Notes under the pieces: generated by a model
Seen by the model: only the letters and a program-made list of their open reading frames with translations
Told to the model about the DNA's origin: nothing
Database searches by the model: none
Source of the DNA: Phoenix dactylifera
Lineage: Eukaryota; Streptophyta; Magnoliopsida; Arecales; Arecaceae
Length of the DNA stretch: 64,000 bases
Direction of reading: 5' to 3'
NCBI RefSeq assembly: GCF_009389715.1
Contig: NC_052392.1
Location: 34,517,144-34,581,143 of the forward strand
Shown here: positions 44,942 to 56,557 of the stretch, in pieces
Numbering within the stretch: the stretch's first letter is position 1
How the letters are laid out: each line of letters begins with the position of its first letter
Program-made: the position numbers and the translations under genes

Positions 44942-47068
44942 GAAAAAACGATACTTAACCATAATTTTATTGGGGGTGCGGAGTGTGGGTATAGCACTGG
45001 GGCTCAAACTCTCACGAATATACCCTCGAGTGAGGAGTTTGTCAACTTTACATTTCAGTTCGGTGTGGTTGTTTGGGTTGAGCCTATGATGGGAAAGAGT
45101 TGGTACGGATGCTCCAGGAATGAGGTCAATGACGTGCTGGAGGTCACACATCGGAGGAAGTGTATCTGGAAGATCCTGAGAGAAAACAGAGTGAAACTCC
45201 TCCAACAGGGAAACTACTGCGGGTGGGTGCTCAGGATTCGACTCCACATTGATAACTCTAGCCACAAGGTTAAACACAGGTGATTGGCTGTCGATATCTT
45301 TCATTACCTCGTTCGAAGTAATGATGTGAAGTAATTTATCTTTCCGTAGGGTAGCACTCTTTTTTGTAGAGGCGGGCTCTCGGGGAGGCAATGAGTTCAG
45401 TACAATTTTCCGACCCTGGAACATAAAGCTACACGAATTCGAACGTCCATGAAGTGTGACGTCCCTATCGTATAACCAAGGTCTCCCTAAAATTACTTGA
45501 CCTACGTCCATCGGAAGGCAGTCGCACCAGATCTCGTCTTTATAAGATAGGAATTGAATCGGTACAAGGCATCTTTCCGACACCGAGATGGATGTCTTAT
45601 CTACCCAGGCTACCTTATATGGGTTGGGATGAGGGGTAGATTTCAGGCCGAGGCGGGAAACAACTCCAGACGCAATGGCGTTGATGCAACTCCCGCTATC
45701 AAATAGGATTTTGCATGTTTTATCATTGATCTTAAGAAACGTGTAAAATATGGAGGTTCTACGCCAATCTTGTTCGGTCTTGGTTTGAGCTAGAGTATAC
45801 CGAACCACATGAAGCCTAGGATTTTGGTCATTCCGGTCAGTGGGCTCATTTTGGGGTTCAGACTGGATAAACTCTAACCCGGTCTGTTCGTCTCCAAAGT
45901 CTTCTACAAAATCCTCGATGTTTGGTTCATAGACTTCTTCGACACATCCAGTCTCCTGGGTTCCTACTTCAAGTTCAGTCATTAGATAGGTCTTGGCATT
46001 ACATTGGGACGCGATATGGCCAAACTTTTGGTACCTGAAACATTGTGTTTGGCTTCTAGAACGAGGATTGGGACCTAGTATGCCCTTTTCTTTATCATTT
46101 GAAGAGTTCTGGACAGGTATCGGGGATGTCCGAATCGGTGCTTGGCTAGGGCCGGGCTGGTTAGAAGGATTGGGAAGCTGCCTGGGTTGTGGGAGGTAGT
46201 TTTGATTAGGTCGGGCTCCTGGGGCCATGGGTCGAGGGTCGGTATGCCTCACTACAGGGGCTTGTAAGAAACTATCTACATCTTGAGCCAACTGGTATGC
46301 TTGGCCAAGGGTGGTAATCTCTCGGAGGATTAATTCTTTCTGAATCTCCTGGCGGAGTCCTGCCCGGAACCTAGAAAGAGTAACAGTCTCCTCTTCGATT
46401 ACACCGCACCTCATGTGAAACTCTTCAAATTGTGCAATGTAATCGGCGACGGTTAAAGTCCCTTGAGTTAGTTTCTGCCACCTATCCATAAGGCGTTGTC
46501 GGTAAGAGAATGGCAGATACTTCTCATTCAGTTTCTCTTTCATATCCTCCCAAGTGGTGATGCGTGGAAGCCTCTGGGTCTCACGCCGATGTTCAACGTT
46601 ATGCCAGTACCAGTGAGCTTGCCCAATAAGCTTCATTTTGGCAAACCGTACTTTTCTATCTTCAGGCATATCGTACCACTCAAAATAGTTATCCATGGCT
46701 GCTCTCCAATCAAGGTACACGCTCGGCTCTAATTGACCAGCAAATGTGGGGGCTTCTACTCGCACGGTACGAAGTAGTCGCTCGTCAAGATCGCGCTGGT
46801 GATCAGGATGATGTTGGTTCCTAGGGGGATGGGGAAAAGCTGCCGGCGGTGTGGTCAAACCAAACTCGGGGTAAGCTGCGATTGGGGATGATGGTTCCGG
46901 AGGCCTAAGGTGTTGTATTTGAGCACGGATCTCACGTTTGAATTCGTCGTTATCAGCTCGTATTGCAGCTAATTGTTCCAGAATATCTTGTATGACTCTG
47001 GGGTCCATGGTGGATGAAGGGGTCTGAGAGTCAGTGAGGAGGTACTCTCTACCACTACGGGTGGGCAT
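44933..47068 (-). CDS. gag-protease polyprotein with truncated RT start, 711 residues
   Basis: Gag core spans about residues 95-270 (PTFAGQLEPSVYLDWRAAMD, YRQRLMDRWQKLTQGTLTVA, DYIAQFEEFHMRCG). A zinc knuckle near 341-355 reads CFRYQKFGHIASQC with the second Cys changed to Tyr. An aspartic protease follows near 450 (ILFDSGSCINAIA) with VILGRPWLYDRDV as the flap-side motif. The RT begins (EFHSVFSQDLPDTLPP, VDKLLTRGYIRESLSPSAIP) but about 15 codons around the KKDG segment are deleted, and an extra T in a T run causes the terminal FHP and stop. The start Met (MPTRSGRE) is the first in frame. The Gag is otherwise open and could still form particles; protein function is unproven. Confidence 0.9.
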   Translation of the reverse strand: MPTRSGREYLLTDSQTPSSTMDPRVIQDILEQLAAIRADNDEFKREIRAQIQHLRPPEPSSPIAAYPEFGLTTPPAAFPHPPRNQHHPDHQRDLDERLLRTVRVEAPTFAGQLEPSVYLDWRAAMDNYFEWYDMPEDRKVRFAKMKLIGQAHWYWHNVEHRRETQRLPRITTWEDMKEKLNEKYLPFSYRQRLMDRWQKLTQGTLTVADYIAQFEEFHMRCGVIEEETVTLSRFRAGLRQEIQKELILREITTLGQAYQLAQDVDSFLQAPVVRHTDPRPMAPGARPNQNYLPQPRQLPNPSNQPGPSQAPIRTSPIPVQNSSNDKEKGILGPNPRSRSQTQCFRYQKFGHIASQCNAKTYLMTELEVGTQETGCVEEVYEPNIEDFVEDFGDEQTGLEFIQSEPQNEPTDRNDQNPRLHVVRYTLAQTKTEQDWRRTSIFYTFLKINDKTCKILFDSGSCINAIASGVVSRLGLKSTPHPNPYKVAWVDKTSISVSERCLVPIQFLSYKDEIWCDCLPMDVGQVILGRPWLYDRDVTLHGRSNSCSFMFQGRKIVLNSLPPREPASTKKSATLRKDKLLHIITSNEVMKDIDSQSPVFNLVARVINVESNPEHPPAVVSLLEEFHSVFSQDLPDTLPPMCDLQHVIDLIPGASVPTLSHHRLNPNNHTELKCKVDKLLTRGYIRESLSPSAIPTLRTPNKIMVKYRFFHP

Positions 47069-49347
47069 ACAGGAGCTACTCTAATTGGTGATATGATATG
47101 CAATACTACTAATGAACCCTAATTGTCCAAAGGTAATGCAGGACAACCTACTGATGCAACCCACTAATGCAACCTACTATGAATTCGGAAATCAGCAATT
47201 TTTTCACAAAAATAACTTAAAATTAAATTTTACTAATTTGTACTTTGGTTATTTCAGAATTAAAGTAGAAAATTAGTCACTATAAGAAGTTAGGTTGCAA
47301 ACACGTTTTACAGTCATACAAAGTCTGAAAGTAATCTGATCTATGGATGTTGATGATGTCCTGACACTAAGGTGTGCTAATTTAATATTTAGATTTAATT
47401 GGTAGGTAGGACAGGTGTGGTGAAAAATGTTCTAGGTTTTGCAGTTTGACAAGAAAATAAGTTTCAAAACAGGGCTGTCATGCAAGAGAACTAGAACATA
47501 TTTAAATAAGCAAGTCCAAGGGAGGAAGAACCTATTACCTGTGGCGGATACAGCCAATCAGAATCAGGTACTCGTGGGCTGGGGCGACGGTCGGGACGCA
47601 GTGAGTCGGGTCGTCGGATGGCGTGAATCTGGTCGCGTTACAGCAACTGGGGGCCTGCTGAACCTGTCAACTTTGGGGTATACTGTATGGTGTGGCTAGC
47701 GGGCCTGTAAATGAGGAAGGCTTGTGAGTTGATCCTTGAATCAGTGGCGGGCCCTGCAGTCAGTTGGGCCGCAGGTGCTACGGTGGATCGGGAATCAGTG
47801 GCGGGCCCTGCAGTCAGTTGGGCCGCAGGTGGCTCAGTGGATCGGGCGCGATGGAGCTCGAGTGAAGGAGAAACTGGGACCGAAAGGGGAGTGGAGAGAA
47901 AAGGGGAAAGGTGGAGGCGGTGGTCTGGTGCAGCGGCAAGCGGAGGTGGGCGTAGCGGCGGGGCGTGGTGGCGTGGCTCAGTGGAGGGAGAGACGATGAC
48001 AATCGGAGGAAGCGGGCGGACTCGGGTGGTGTGTTAGCTGCCCAACGGCGTCGCAGCTGGTTCGGGCGGCATAGCGGAGGGGTTCAGGCGATGGCGGATC
48101 TCGGCGGCGGCAGGAAGCGGCACGGGCGGAGGCGGCGACGGCGCAGCGACACGAGCGGCACGGGCACAGGGGCGGCGCGGGCTCGGGTGACGGAGGAAAT
48201 GGCGTCGGCGGCAGAAACGGCACGGCAGAGGCGGCGAGGAGGAAACGGCGGACGGTCGGTGGTGGCGCTGCAGGCGGAGCTCGGCGACGGCGGCGAAGGA
48301 GGCGGTGGAAACCCTAGGGTTTCCTCTTCGGCAGAACAGAGGTTAGGTTTTTTTTTTTTTTTTAGGAACACGTGCAGGTCACGTGATCCGAAGGGATTTT
48401 TTTTTTTTTTTTTTTTTTGAACCCTAACGGGTTCGGGTTATCGGTTTCGGGTTTCGAAGGAAACCCGCTCCGATAACTGTGAAACTTAGCACGTGCGGAT
48501 CACGTGCCAAAGTTTTTTTTTTTTTTTTTTTTTTAACTTACCGGATGTGAACCGGGCTATCGGGTTTGGGGTAACGGGTTTAGAACTTACCCGTTACCGT
48601 AACTCCTTCTTCAACCTCCCGATCGACTCGGGAGGGCGTTCCGGCCGCTTCGGCGGTGGTTGCGGAGCGGCCGAACTGAACGGCGACGGAGACTCCGTTG
48701 TCGGCGGCAACAGGCGGCGGCTGGTCGTGGTGGCGGCCGGAATCTTGCGCGCGGTGGTCGGCGGGTGCGTCGACAGTGCCGAGGGACAAGGTGGCAAACA
48801 GATCGACGACGCTCTTCCTCTTTCCGGCAGCGGGAGTCACACGCGGTCCTTCAACGCGCTCCGGTGTCCGTGGTCGACGTACGGCGTAATACTCGTGCGG
48901 CCACAGAAATCCCGGAATCCGGCGACGCTCGGCCATACACCGGTGGTGGCACGACGGTGAAGACGCGGCAGAGGTGGTGGTGGCGTCGGTTGCAGGCTCC
49001 GGTGGAGGGCCAGAGGTGGCGCTGCAGGGAGGCCTCCGGGGAATCTGATGGAAAGAGGTGGTTGCGGCAGGGAGGGGCACAGTGGAACTGCTCGGCCACA
49101 GGGGAGCTTCCTTTTTTTTTTTTTTCTTTTTTTGCTCTGGTGAAAACACAGACCGAGAGAGAGGAAGGTTTGGATGCGGGTGGCTGTCGATCTGGGTCTT
49201 CACAGACTCGGCAGTGACCCCTTTTTTTTTTTTTTGAACAGGCTGACAGAGGGAAGGCCCTGTTCTCCTTGAAGCACTGTGAGAACTAATGGGGAAGGAG
49301 GGCTGTTGTTGGATCGGGGCTTTGGCAGCAGGGGCAAAACCAACCTG
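47069..49347 (-). other. 2.3-kb leader between primer-binding site and gag
   Basis: It is long for this element type. It contains GC-rich and low-complexity DNA, poly-T runs on plus (near 48344, 48399, 48513, 49110, 49221), a 54-bp direct repeat at 47739 and 47793, and AACCCG/CGGGTT tracts near 48420-48600. A sense-strand open frame at 48580-49203 (207 codons) has low-complexity sequence and no recognised domain. It may be a captured host fragment or chance. Confidence 0.55.
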
Positions 49348-49359
49348 GCTCTGATACCA
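49348..49359 (-). promoter_or_regulatory. primer-binding site of the chromovirus-type element
   Basis: The reverse complement is TGGTATCAGAGC, complementary to initiator tRNA-Met, three bases from the LTR at 49363. Confidence 0.88.
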
Positions 49360-49362
49360 AGT

Positions 49363-49702
49363 TGATGCCGGACTAATTTTAAAATGAGAGCAGGAGAAGA
49401 GGAGAAGAGAAGGAGGAAGAAGGAGAAGGGAGGAGAAGAGAAGAAGAGGAAACGTGGGGAAAGAAGTCTTTTAATTCTGCATTAAAAATCCTAATCAGCT
49501 TACAAGTTCCCTTTAAATAGGGCCCCATAAGAACAATTAAAATAAACCCCTTACATAAAATAATTCCCCACAAACAAGCCCTAAAATGAAAATAAGCCCA
49601 GAATAAAATAAACCACAAATAAATCCCTAAACACAAATAAACCCAGAAATAACAATAAGCAAATGTGCAAATAAAATGGGGACCTAGCTGATGTCCCCAT
49701 CA
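49363..49702 (-). repeat. 340-bp LTR, right copy
   Basis: It appears identical to 43465-43804 by eye, including the G+A-rich tract. It is followed by the target duplication AGACC. Confidence 0.95.
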
Positions 49703-50452
49703 AGACCTGAATTCTTAACCTCATGAATATAGGAAGAAGGAGGAGGACTCGACTGATCAGGGTGGTCCGGCTAGGCGGTAGCCAGAGGCGGTGGCAGGTG
49801 GTAGAGAACGGCTGGCAACGGCCTAGGAAAGGGCCATGCTCGGCCAAAATAGAGATAGAAAGGGAGAGGGGCAGTGCCCCTTGCTACCTCGGTGGCAACC
49901 ACCATGGCCTAAGAGAGCTTCAACAGGGAAAGGGGACTCGCTAGCAAGGGGTGGAGGAGGTGCTCTTCCGTCGGCAGTGGAGATTTCCAGCGGATCTCGG
50001 AGAGAAAAGAGGAGATGGCTCTCGGAACATTGGAAGCAAGCATCTGGGATCAAAAGAGAGAAAGAGGGAGGTTTTCGGCGGTGGCGATTGACTGGGGAGG
50101 CACGCCGGCCACCAGAGATGAAGGAGCAAGAAGGGAAGAGGTGGGGATATGAGTTGTGAGGGATCAATCGAAGGGGAGGGGTTTATATAGAGCTGCGGAA
50201 GAGAGGGATAAACTCAGACAAATGGTGGCACCGGTGGGTCGTTCACTAGTTGTAACAATCCCTAGCTGCTACTGACCATTCGCATCAGCTCCGTTTCCCT
50301 CGGCTGCACCTTAACGGCGGCCGTTCGGGCCACTCGGGCAGAGGTTTGCGATCCCCTATTCCGATTATTCTTTAGTTTTTGCTTGGAGCTTGGGCTGGGC
50401 CAAGCTCGGGTCACGCTAGTCAAGTGGACAGGGCCTTGACCAGGCCATCACA

Positions 50453-51767
50453 GTTACGAAGCCATCTCTAGCCATTGTTGGACACATTTGGGGCGTGGAT
50501 GTCAAATAGGTGAACCAATCTAGAATAGTGAAAGGCACCTTAACAAAGTGCGGTTTTGTTAGCATGATAGCCAGGGTCGGTCTTCTAGAATGGAACGAAA
50601 ACATTTGAGGGGGAGATGCGTTGGTTGGCCTTTGGTTTAGGAGTTGGGTGGCAAGGCGTGCGGGAAGACCGGAGGGAGATGCATCTCCATCTACCAACAC
50701 CTCAGCAGGTAGCTCATACAACCGAAGATTACTAAAGGGTTCCGAAGATGACTTCGAGTCAATAGCACACTTGGAACTCTATTTTTTTTTTTTTTGTATC
50801 AGATGTGGTCGCTTCCTTAACTTCTTGGGCCTTGATTTTGCTAGACATTCCTAGCATAGGTTGAGGTAGAATGGGTGGGGTAAACGGTCCACTTCAAGTT
50901 GGGATCATCCTTGGTGCAAGCTTTGCATTGCAGAAGGCAGTGCATGTTTGGAACCTCGTGAATGGATGGTAGCTATTGGCATCCACCCCTCAACCTGCAA
51001 TTTTGACATGCCATCCATGTTTTGCATGTGAATACAACGGCCTACACTCTGGCCAATATTTAAGAACCGGCCAAGTTGGCTTCTTAAATCTCCAGAGATC
51101 ATGGTATGCCATACCGAGGTATACCGATATAAAAATTGAGAAAATAAATAAGAAAGCTATTTTGGCATAGAGATATACTATACTGATAAGGTACCCGGTA
51201 CCGATATTACGGATCAATCAAATCCTATTTTGCTTACTATCATCTTATTAAATTAGGTGATTGGTCTACTTGTATTTGTTTTGATTTGCGTTTGGATTAT
51301 TTTTGAACTGATTTGTTCTGAAAAATCCGATGCATTGTTAATCCAATTTAATTCAAGATGAAGGAAATTGCTTTAGGTTTGGATTCCATTTATTGACCTG
51401 ATTGAAAATATGGACAGGGTTTGGAATGGCCCATCCCAATTCAACCCGATCCATTTGCGGCTCTCGCCATGACTTTATTGTGCTGAAGAGGGGAACATGA
51501 AGACAGGAATACGGCGCGCTCCATTGGAGGCGCATTACACCTTTTTGGTCATAGAGAGAGAGGAAACAGGGGCGACATAAAAGCATGGGAACTCGTTTAA
51601 CACAACTTAGTAGCTAGATTTCGTTCTGTGGCTTAACTACAATACAAGAATATATTTATCTCTGGGTTCATAAGTTTCCTGCATGGACTGCTTAATTCAG
51701 CAAATAGGGAGTACTGCCTCCATTCTACCTTTGCCGTGGGAAGCCATTTCTTCCAAGAATTTAACTG
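50453..51767. other. 3' flank of BTB copy B, no independent gene
   Basis: From about 50690 it is colinear with the flank of copy A (28830-29650), including the poly-T run at 50770 and the phrases cttgggccttga and aggcagtgcatg. A GGTTTGG...CAACCCGATCC block at 51380-51468 resembles a hAT-like MITE end. A minus frame at 50416-50721 has no recognised domain. Confidence 0.55.
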
Positions 51768-54555
51768 TCATAAGATCTGTCTTTTTCTTTTGCAAGTGAT
51801 CTCCACGCGTAAGTGGAGAATTCCATCAAGTATGAAAGGGCAGGCCCCGAAAAGAAATTGCGACCAGAACCCAGGGAGCAGGTCATTACCGCCAGAATTT
51901 TCTTGTTTAGCAGGAATAAAGGTGCCCGTGCCCACCTCAACAAACTCTCCGCCGTCACCTACTTTTTTCATTGCCATAAACCTAGTGGCATGGACATTCA
52001 CGTCCAAGATTTCTGCCTTCGAAGTAATGCTCAGATCAAAAGAAAATGTCTTTCCAACCTGTTTGCAGGAAGCCACGAGACTTAGTAGTTGGCGGCCAAA
52101 CTGGAAGTCCTCGGACTCTCTTCTGCCCCCGGAGTGAAATATGCCAAGCAACTCAGAAATAGCCAGGCTCAAGTACACCTCGCAACGGTCAAATTCCGGG
52201 AACCAGAGCCGGTTAACTGCTATGGGCGTGCGCTTGTAACGCCGCTCAAGAAATCGGTTGCTCAAGCACCATCCCGGGGCGAGTCTGCGTCTGTACGTCT
52301 CCCAGAACTTGAAAGCCAGGGCCTCGATGACAGCCTCGGATACGGATTCACGGTAGAAGAAGTCGCATTGGAGAGCGTCTTCCAGCTTTTGGCGTGTCAG
52401 GTAAGTGAAGCGGATGAGGCGTTCGAGGTGCAGTTCCTTGGCACTGCAGTGGTCTTCCGGTTTTGGGTAGTGGGTCTGAGCCCAACACAGTATGAAATCA
52501 TACACAGCATCTTCTGATTCAACCTTGAGATAGTTCATGAGGAAGAGTGCCTTAATTCGAGAAAATGGTTGCTGAAGAAGTTCATTCTTGATGCTGCTCA
52601 GTAGAATCAGAAGATTTATTAAATGATTTATCCAGAATGATCATGTATAACAATCTGTAAAAAAAAGAGAGAAAAAAAAAAAGGCGAACTGATAGGGAGT
52701 TACCTCATTATATCATGGTTTTCCTTTAGTTTTGAATTCCTCATGTCAGTACGGTCTGTTTGAGTGACATAATCCATTGCTTTGGTTTCTAGTAACTCTT
52801 TCACCTCGACCCACAGCACCTTAAAACAAAGCTCGAAGCAGGAGAGTGCTGAGTTTAGCTTGTACACTAACTGGTATGTGCATTGGTGAGCACATGAAAG
52901 AACCTGGAACTCGTCTGCGGTCATCAGCAAATCTACACATTCTTCATAAGAGGGTGGTGGCATGCTGGAATAAAAAATGAACTCCAGAAGCGCAACGAAG
53001 GCGTGTGCCTCTGTTCCATCAAGTCATATTCAAATTATCGCTTGGATTGCAGGGTGGACTTTGTCGCCTTAAAGAACAATAATTTAGCACATACCTGATG
53101 CTTCTATTTGAATAGTTAGAGGTTCCTTTAGTAATGCTGTCTTCATTTCATTGAATAACTTCCAAAACAGAGCAATAGGTGGTTGAGTGAATTAAGCAAC
53201 TTTAACATAGGAACTAAGCTGAAATTTAGCTCATGTTCTACCTTGCGGAACAGATGGCTTTCCTGGGATAGAAGTTTGGAATCAACAGCGATGACTTCTT
53301 CCACAGAATCACCTTCAGAATTAGAATAATCCACACCGCTTGACCGCCTCGAAATATAAGTACCACACGGAGCCCCAATCCCTACAGTAACATAGAGTGC
53401 AGCCATTATTCGGGTGGAAGTGCAACTCTGTTTCCTCTTTCCCTCGGAATGGAAAGAAGTGCAAATTTACAGCTACTGTCAATCGTTTTAGGCCTCTTAT
53501 TCATACTTAATATAACTTGAAGCTGGGTAGACAACAAGTATGAATGCAGTGATTCAAAATTTGCCAAACTATGATGCAAAGCATAAGCATGTTTTGCAAT
53601 GATAAAATGTTACAGATATCACGGTACAGTAATGATGAATTTAGATACCTAAATTCATTAGACATGGTTTTCTTTTTCTCTTTGACAAAAAAATGTCAGA
53701 TGTGCTTATTAGCCAACAGTTCAAAACACATGATCAAACTTAATTTACTGATGAACCAAAAGTCAATATTCAGCAACTTCAGACATGCTGATATGACTTT
53801 TGCAGACAGTAACTTAGAGTTGTCTACATGGAAGTAAGTTCCATCATCTGTGTTCAAAAAGTATTGCAGAAGTCAAGCCACTTTATCTACGCATCTAGGC
53901 ACAAAGTCAAATATGATAAAAGCTCAGAGGAATCTAGGAATGGCAGCGGATAGAATACTCCCAAAATTTATCCTTCCTGTATCCAAACCGGTTTAAAATT
54001 CTACTATCCAAATCTATCCCAAACTCGATTAAAATTTTTTCCAAAAACTCCAATTCCATCCTATTAAAAAAAAGATAAATACGTCGGGTATCCATACCCG
54101 CCCGATTAATTTTTTTCAAATGCTTTCTTGAATCTTTTCTGATTCTTCCTTGCTATTAACATATCTTCCATACCCAATTTCCTACAGATACAAATTCTTT
54201 TCAAATGAGATAAGAAAAGGATACTGATGGAAATCAGGTAATTCATCCAAGTAAAAGCAGTCCGAAAACAATTTATCAGGAATTGCAAATCCTCATTGAG
54301 TTAATTAATAGAAGAAAAAAAACAGAATATATCTCAAGAAAGAATGGAATCTTCACCATTTTTGATGTCATCAAATAACTCTGCTTTGGACTTCAGAGAA
54401 TCTTCTGTGCCAATGTGTTCCCTTCCATCAGGTTGTGGCTTGGAAACAATTCGCACTCTGAGGGGGTGGTCGGAGGGGTGGATAACTTCCCTTTTCATGA
54501 AGCGTCTCAGAGTCTTCCTTCCATATCCTTCGGTCGTCTTCTTGGGTGACTCCAT
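51768..54555 (-). CDS. BTB-BACK (POB1-like) protein, copy B, five exons
   Basis: It is a probable substrate adaptor of CUL3 ubiquitin ligases, as known for the POB1/LRB family. Exons are 54555-54357, 53381-53242, 53158-53095, 53010-52704 and 52593-51768, all with GT...AG ends and consistent phases, giving 511 residues. The BTB fold spans about 20-160 (LFNEMKTALLKEPLTIQIEA, LLMTADEFQVLSCAHQCTYQ), BACK about 185-305 (VESEDAVYDFILCWAQTHYP, LERLIRFTYLTRQKLEDAL) and the family C-terminal domain about 310-505 (LERRYKRTPIAVNRLWFPEF, DFQFGRQLLSLVASCK, GILHLRVEITCKRK). The start is the first Met of exon 1 (MESPKKTTEG). No stop or frameshift is seen. It is the closest relative of copy A and is probably functional. 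Confidence 0.9.
53940..54115. repeat. possible hAT-like MITE relic in intron 1 of BTB copy B
   Basis: An insert rich in tatccaaa/atccaaatc and ending gggtatccatacccgcccga resembles ends of GGGTA-type hAT MITEs. The corresponding intron of copy A lacks this block. The ends are not resolved. Confidence 0.3.
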
Positions 54556-56557
54556 AGATTCCGGGTATTGGGGGAGGGGGGGTGGGCGGGGGCGGGGCGC
54601 GAAGGGAGGGATGGAGGGAGGGGGGACGATAGAGAGAGATGGGGAGATCTCGCTAACCCTATCATAACCCAAAACAGAACCCAAGAAGTAGCAGAGGGAG
54701 CGAAGGAAGGAGAAGGGAGAAAGAAGGTAAGCCCGCCAAGACGAGGGAAATAACGGCCTTTCGCACGCAAAGAGACGGCCGTTGCAACCGCCGTGAAGGT
54801 CGCGGTTGCATTTTTCGCGCGAAGGATCGCGCGAATCCACCGTTGGATCATTTAGCTTTGGTGCTGCTGCCCTTTTTTTTTTTTTTTTTTGGGCTGAAAG
54901 AAAAGGGAAAGGGGGGAGAGGAAGGGACAAGCCCACCCCGCCCCCCGTAACAGCCCTCATTGAGCTCCCACCACGTCAGAAGAATATTCGATGTTGACAG
55001 AAATGACCGTGTGGCATCCCGGCCGGTTTTACTCATATCCTTCCTACCTGTGGGCCCGGCTCGTTATCCTTCTGGGCTCCGTCATGGTTATCCTCCATGT
55101 GAGTACGTCATACCTGGAACCACCGAGGCTACCAGTGGACCAATAAGCCCTCCCAGATCCCGTGTCCGAAATCTTGTTGGAAGGAGGGACTTACTGCTTG
55201 CTCCGAACGATCCAGACTGTTATGTTAGAATGTTATGTTCTAATTTTTTGAGGCGGGCTAATTTCCACGCATGGACGATTCGTAGCGGACAGTGCCATCC
55301 GGGGGGTTCGGGAGGTTGTACCCCCTGACATCAACACATTTATTTAAAAATTCTTGTCCATGTTGACGCTCGGCAAAAACATTGTAAACAGCTCAGGCAT
55401 TTCTAGCTGCTCGGCTTGCTGTTGGGTTAGCTCAGGCAGCTGAAGTAGCAGCCTTTCAAAAGAGAAGAATTTTCTCTTTCCTCTAAAGTACTGCAACAGT
55501 TGAGTCTGGTTATAGGTACCATCCATTCAAGACCTTGCCATAATTTAATCGGCGCATAATACAAGAAGCATCCGGTCTCCATAATTTAATCGGCGCATGC
55601 GCGTTTCGAACTTGGAACCACTTGGTTGGAAGTAAGGTCCAATTTCACTGAGCCACCACCTCAATGGCCTGCTGCCGTTTTTTAGTTGGAAGAACTCTCA
55701 CTAAAATAGTGCAAACACTCCATATCTAGCATCCCAAATAAGCTAATACCTAAGAAACTTAAATTTCCGCTAGCTTTGACTAATTGGTAATCTACCTTAG
55801 AGATAATATCTTTTTTCTTCAAGAATTTTTTATTTTGTTTATTTTCTTTTAGAAGAAAGATGATCTGAGTAAACAAGCCGAGCATGTGGCGAACGGCCGC
55901 ACATCCATAGAATTTAGTCCCCTGCATATCTTCGCAGGGCCTGCCATTTTTATATATATGCCAGTTATTCCAAACTCAAGCAGTGATGGTAAAAGCAATA
56001 ATTGATCTAATAATTATTCAAACGAAGTCTACAATCTCAAAAAGTAATGAAAAAAATTTATGCAAATGCTTGATCATATTTATTAATTCAAAACAACCAA
56101 AGGTGTCTTCTAGATCTTAGAATCTTCTTCCCAGTTATTCTTCTGCATCCCAAAAAAATAGAAAGAGATAGTGAATTATATAGGCTCATTAAATAACCTT
56201 TATCTTTAGCGGGATCAAACATATTATGAATATAATATCAATTTTGAAAGTACAAAATTTTTAATTAAAAAAGTTTACTGATGAATATATGTTACAAGGT
56301 ATGTCTATCAATATAGATTTTAAAGTGTTTAATACATCTAATTTCCCTAGTGGAGGTCTGGAAGAAAATTTGCTTTAAAATCACATCAAAAATATGTTTC
56401 TATCAATATGTGCCAGTGATTTGCTTCGACTGGCTATGCCTGAAAAAAAACTAGATCCTGACTACAACATGTCATCAATTAGCATATATGCTCACCTCAC
56501 CAGAGGCTCGGAAGAAAACTAAATTTTGAACCCATCTGATCATATAGACTAGATAGC
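54556..56557. other. upstream flank of BTB copy B and intergenic DNA
   Basis: The first ~330 bases resemble the copy A leader (gaaggaaggagaaggg, cgcgcgaa, cgttggatcatttagc). A poly-T run at 54872-54890 and an unassigned block at 54900-55330 follow. At 55740-55800 the phrase acctaagaaacttaaatttcc matches the distal flank of copy A at 40305, so the duplication unit extends at least that far. No gene is seen. Confidence 0.5.
55535..55680 (-). mobile_element. possible tRNA-derived SINE fragment
   Basis: On minus, TGGTGGCTCAGTGAAATTGG resembles an RNA polymerase III A box, and 40 bases later GGTTCCAAGTTCGAAAC resembles a B box, as in plant Au-like SINEs. The phrase ccataatttaatcggcgcat occurs twice (55539 and 55579) at the tail side. 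No poly-A tail or clear target duplication was identified. Confidence 0.4.

Larger units (their letters stand above)
43465..49702 (-). mobile_element. Ty3/gypsy chromovirus-type element with deleted pol
   Basis: Two LTRs of 340 bp (43465-43804 and 49363-49702) look identical over nearly all their length. They are flanked by AGACC (43460-43464, 49703-49707). The element runs on minus: primer-binding site 49348-49359, an unusually long leader, gag-protease, a remnant of reverse transcriptase, integrase and a chromodomain, then the polypurine tract. Most RT, all RNase H and the integrase N-terminus are missing, so it is non-autonomous. The near-identical LTRs imply recent movement with enzymes supplied by a relative. 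Confidence 0.95.
42829..50452 (-). mobile_element. older LTR (42829-43459 and 49708-50452) split by a nested retrotransposon
   Basis: The left part starts TATCATGCCCTAAACC (a TG to TA change) and the right part ends GGCCATCACA. The insertion 43465-49702 with its target duplication separates them. The two parts read across the gap with the same order as the LTR fragment at 18040-19338 (GAGAGA tract, atgctcggccaaaatag, gggatcaatcgaagggga). No coding sequence belongs to it. Confidence 0.6.

Noticed and set aside
47711-48420. GC-rich plus-strand frames of 108 and 151 codons
   Set aside because: They are antisense to the retroelement leader, low complexity, and end in poly-T runs.
50416-50721. 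101-codon minus frame in the flank of BTB copy B
   Set aside because: It has no recognised domain, overlaps the LTR end at 50452, and the homologous flank of copy A does not keep the frame.
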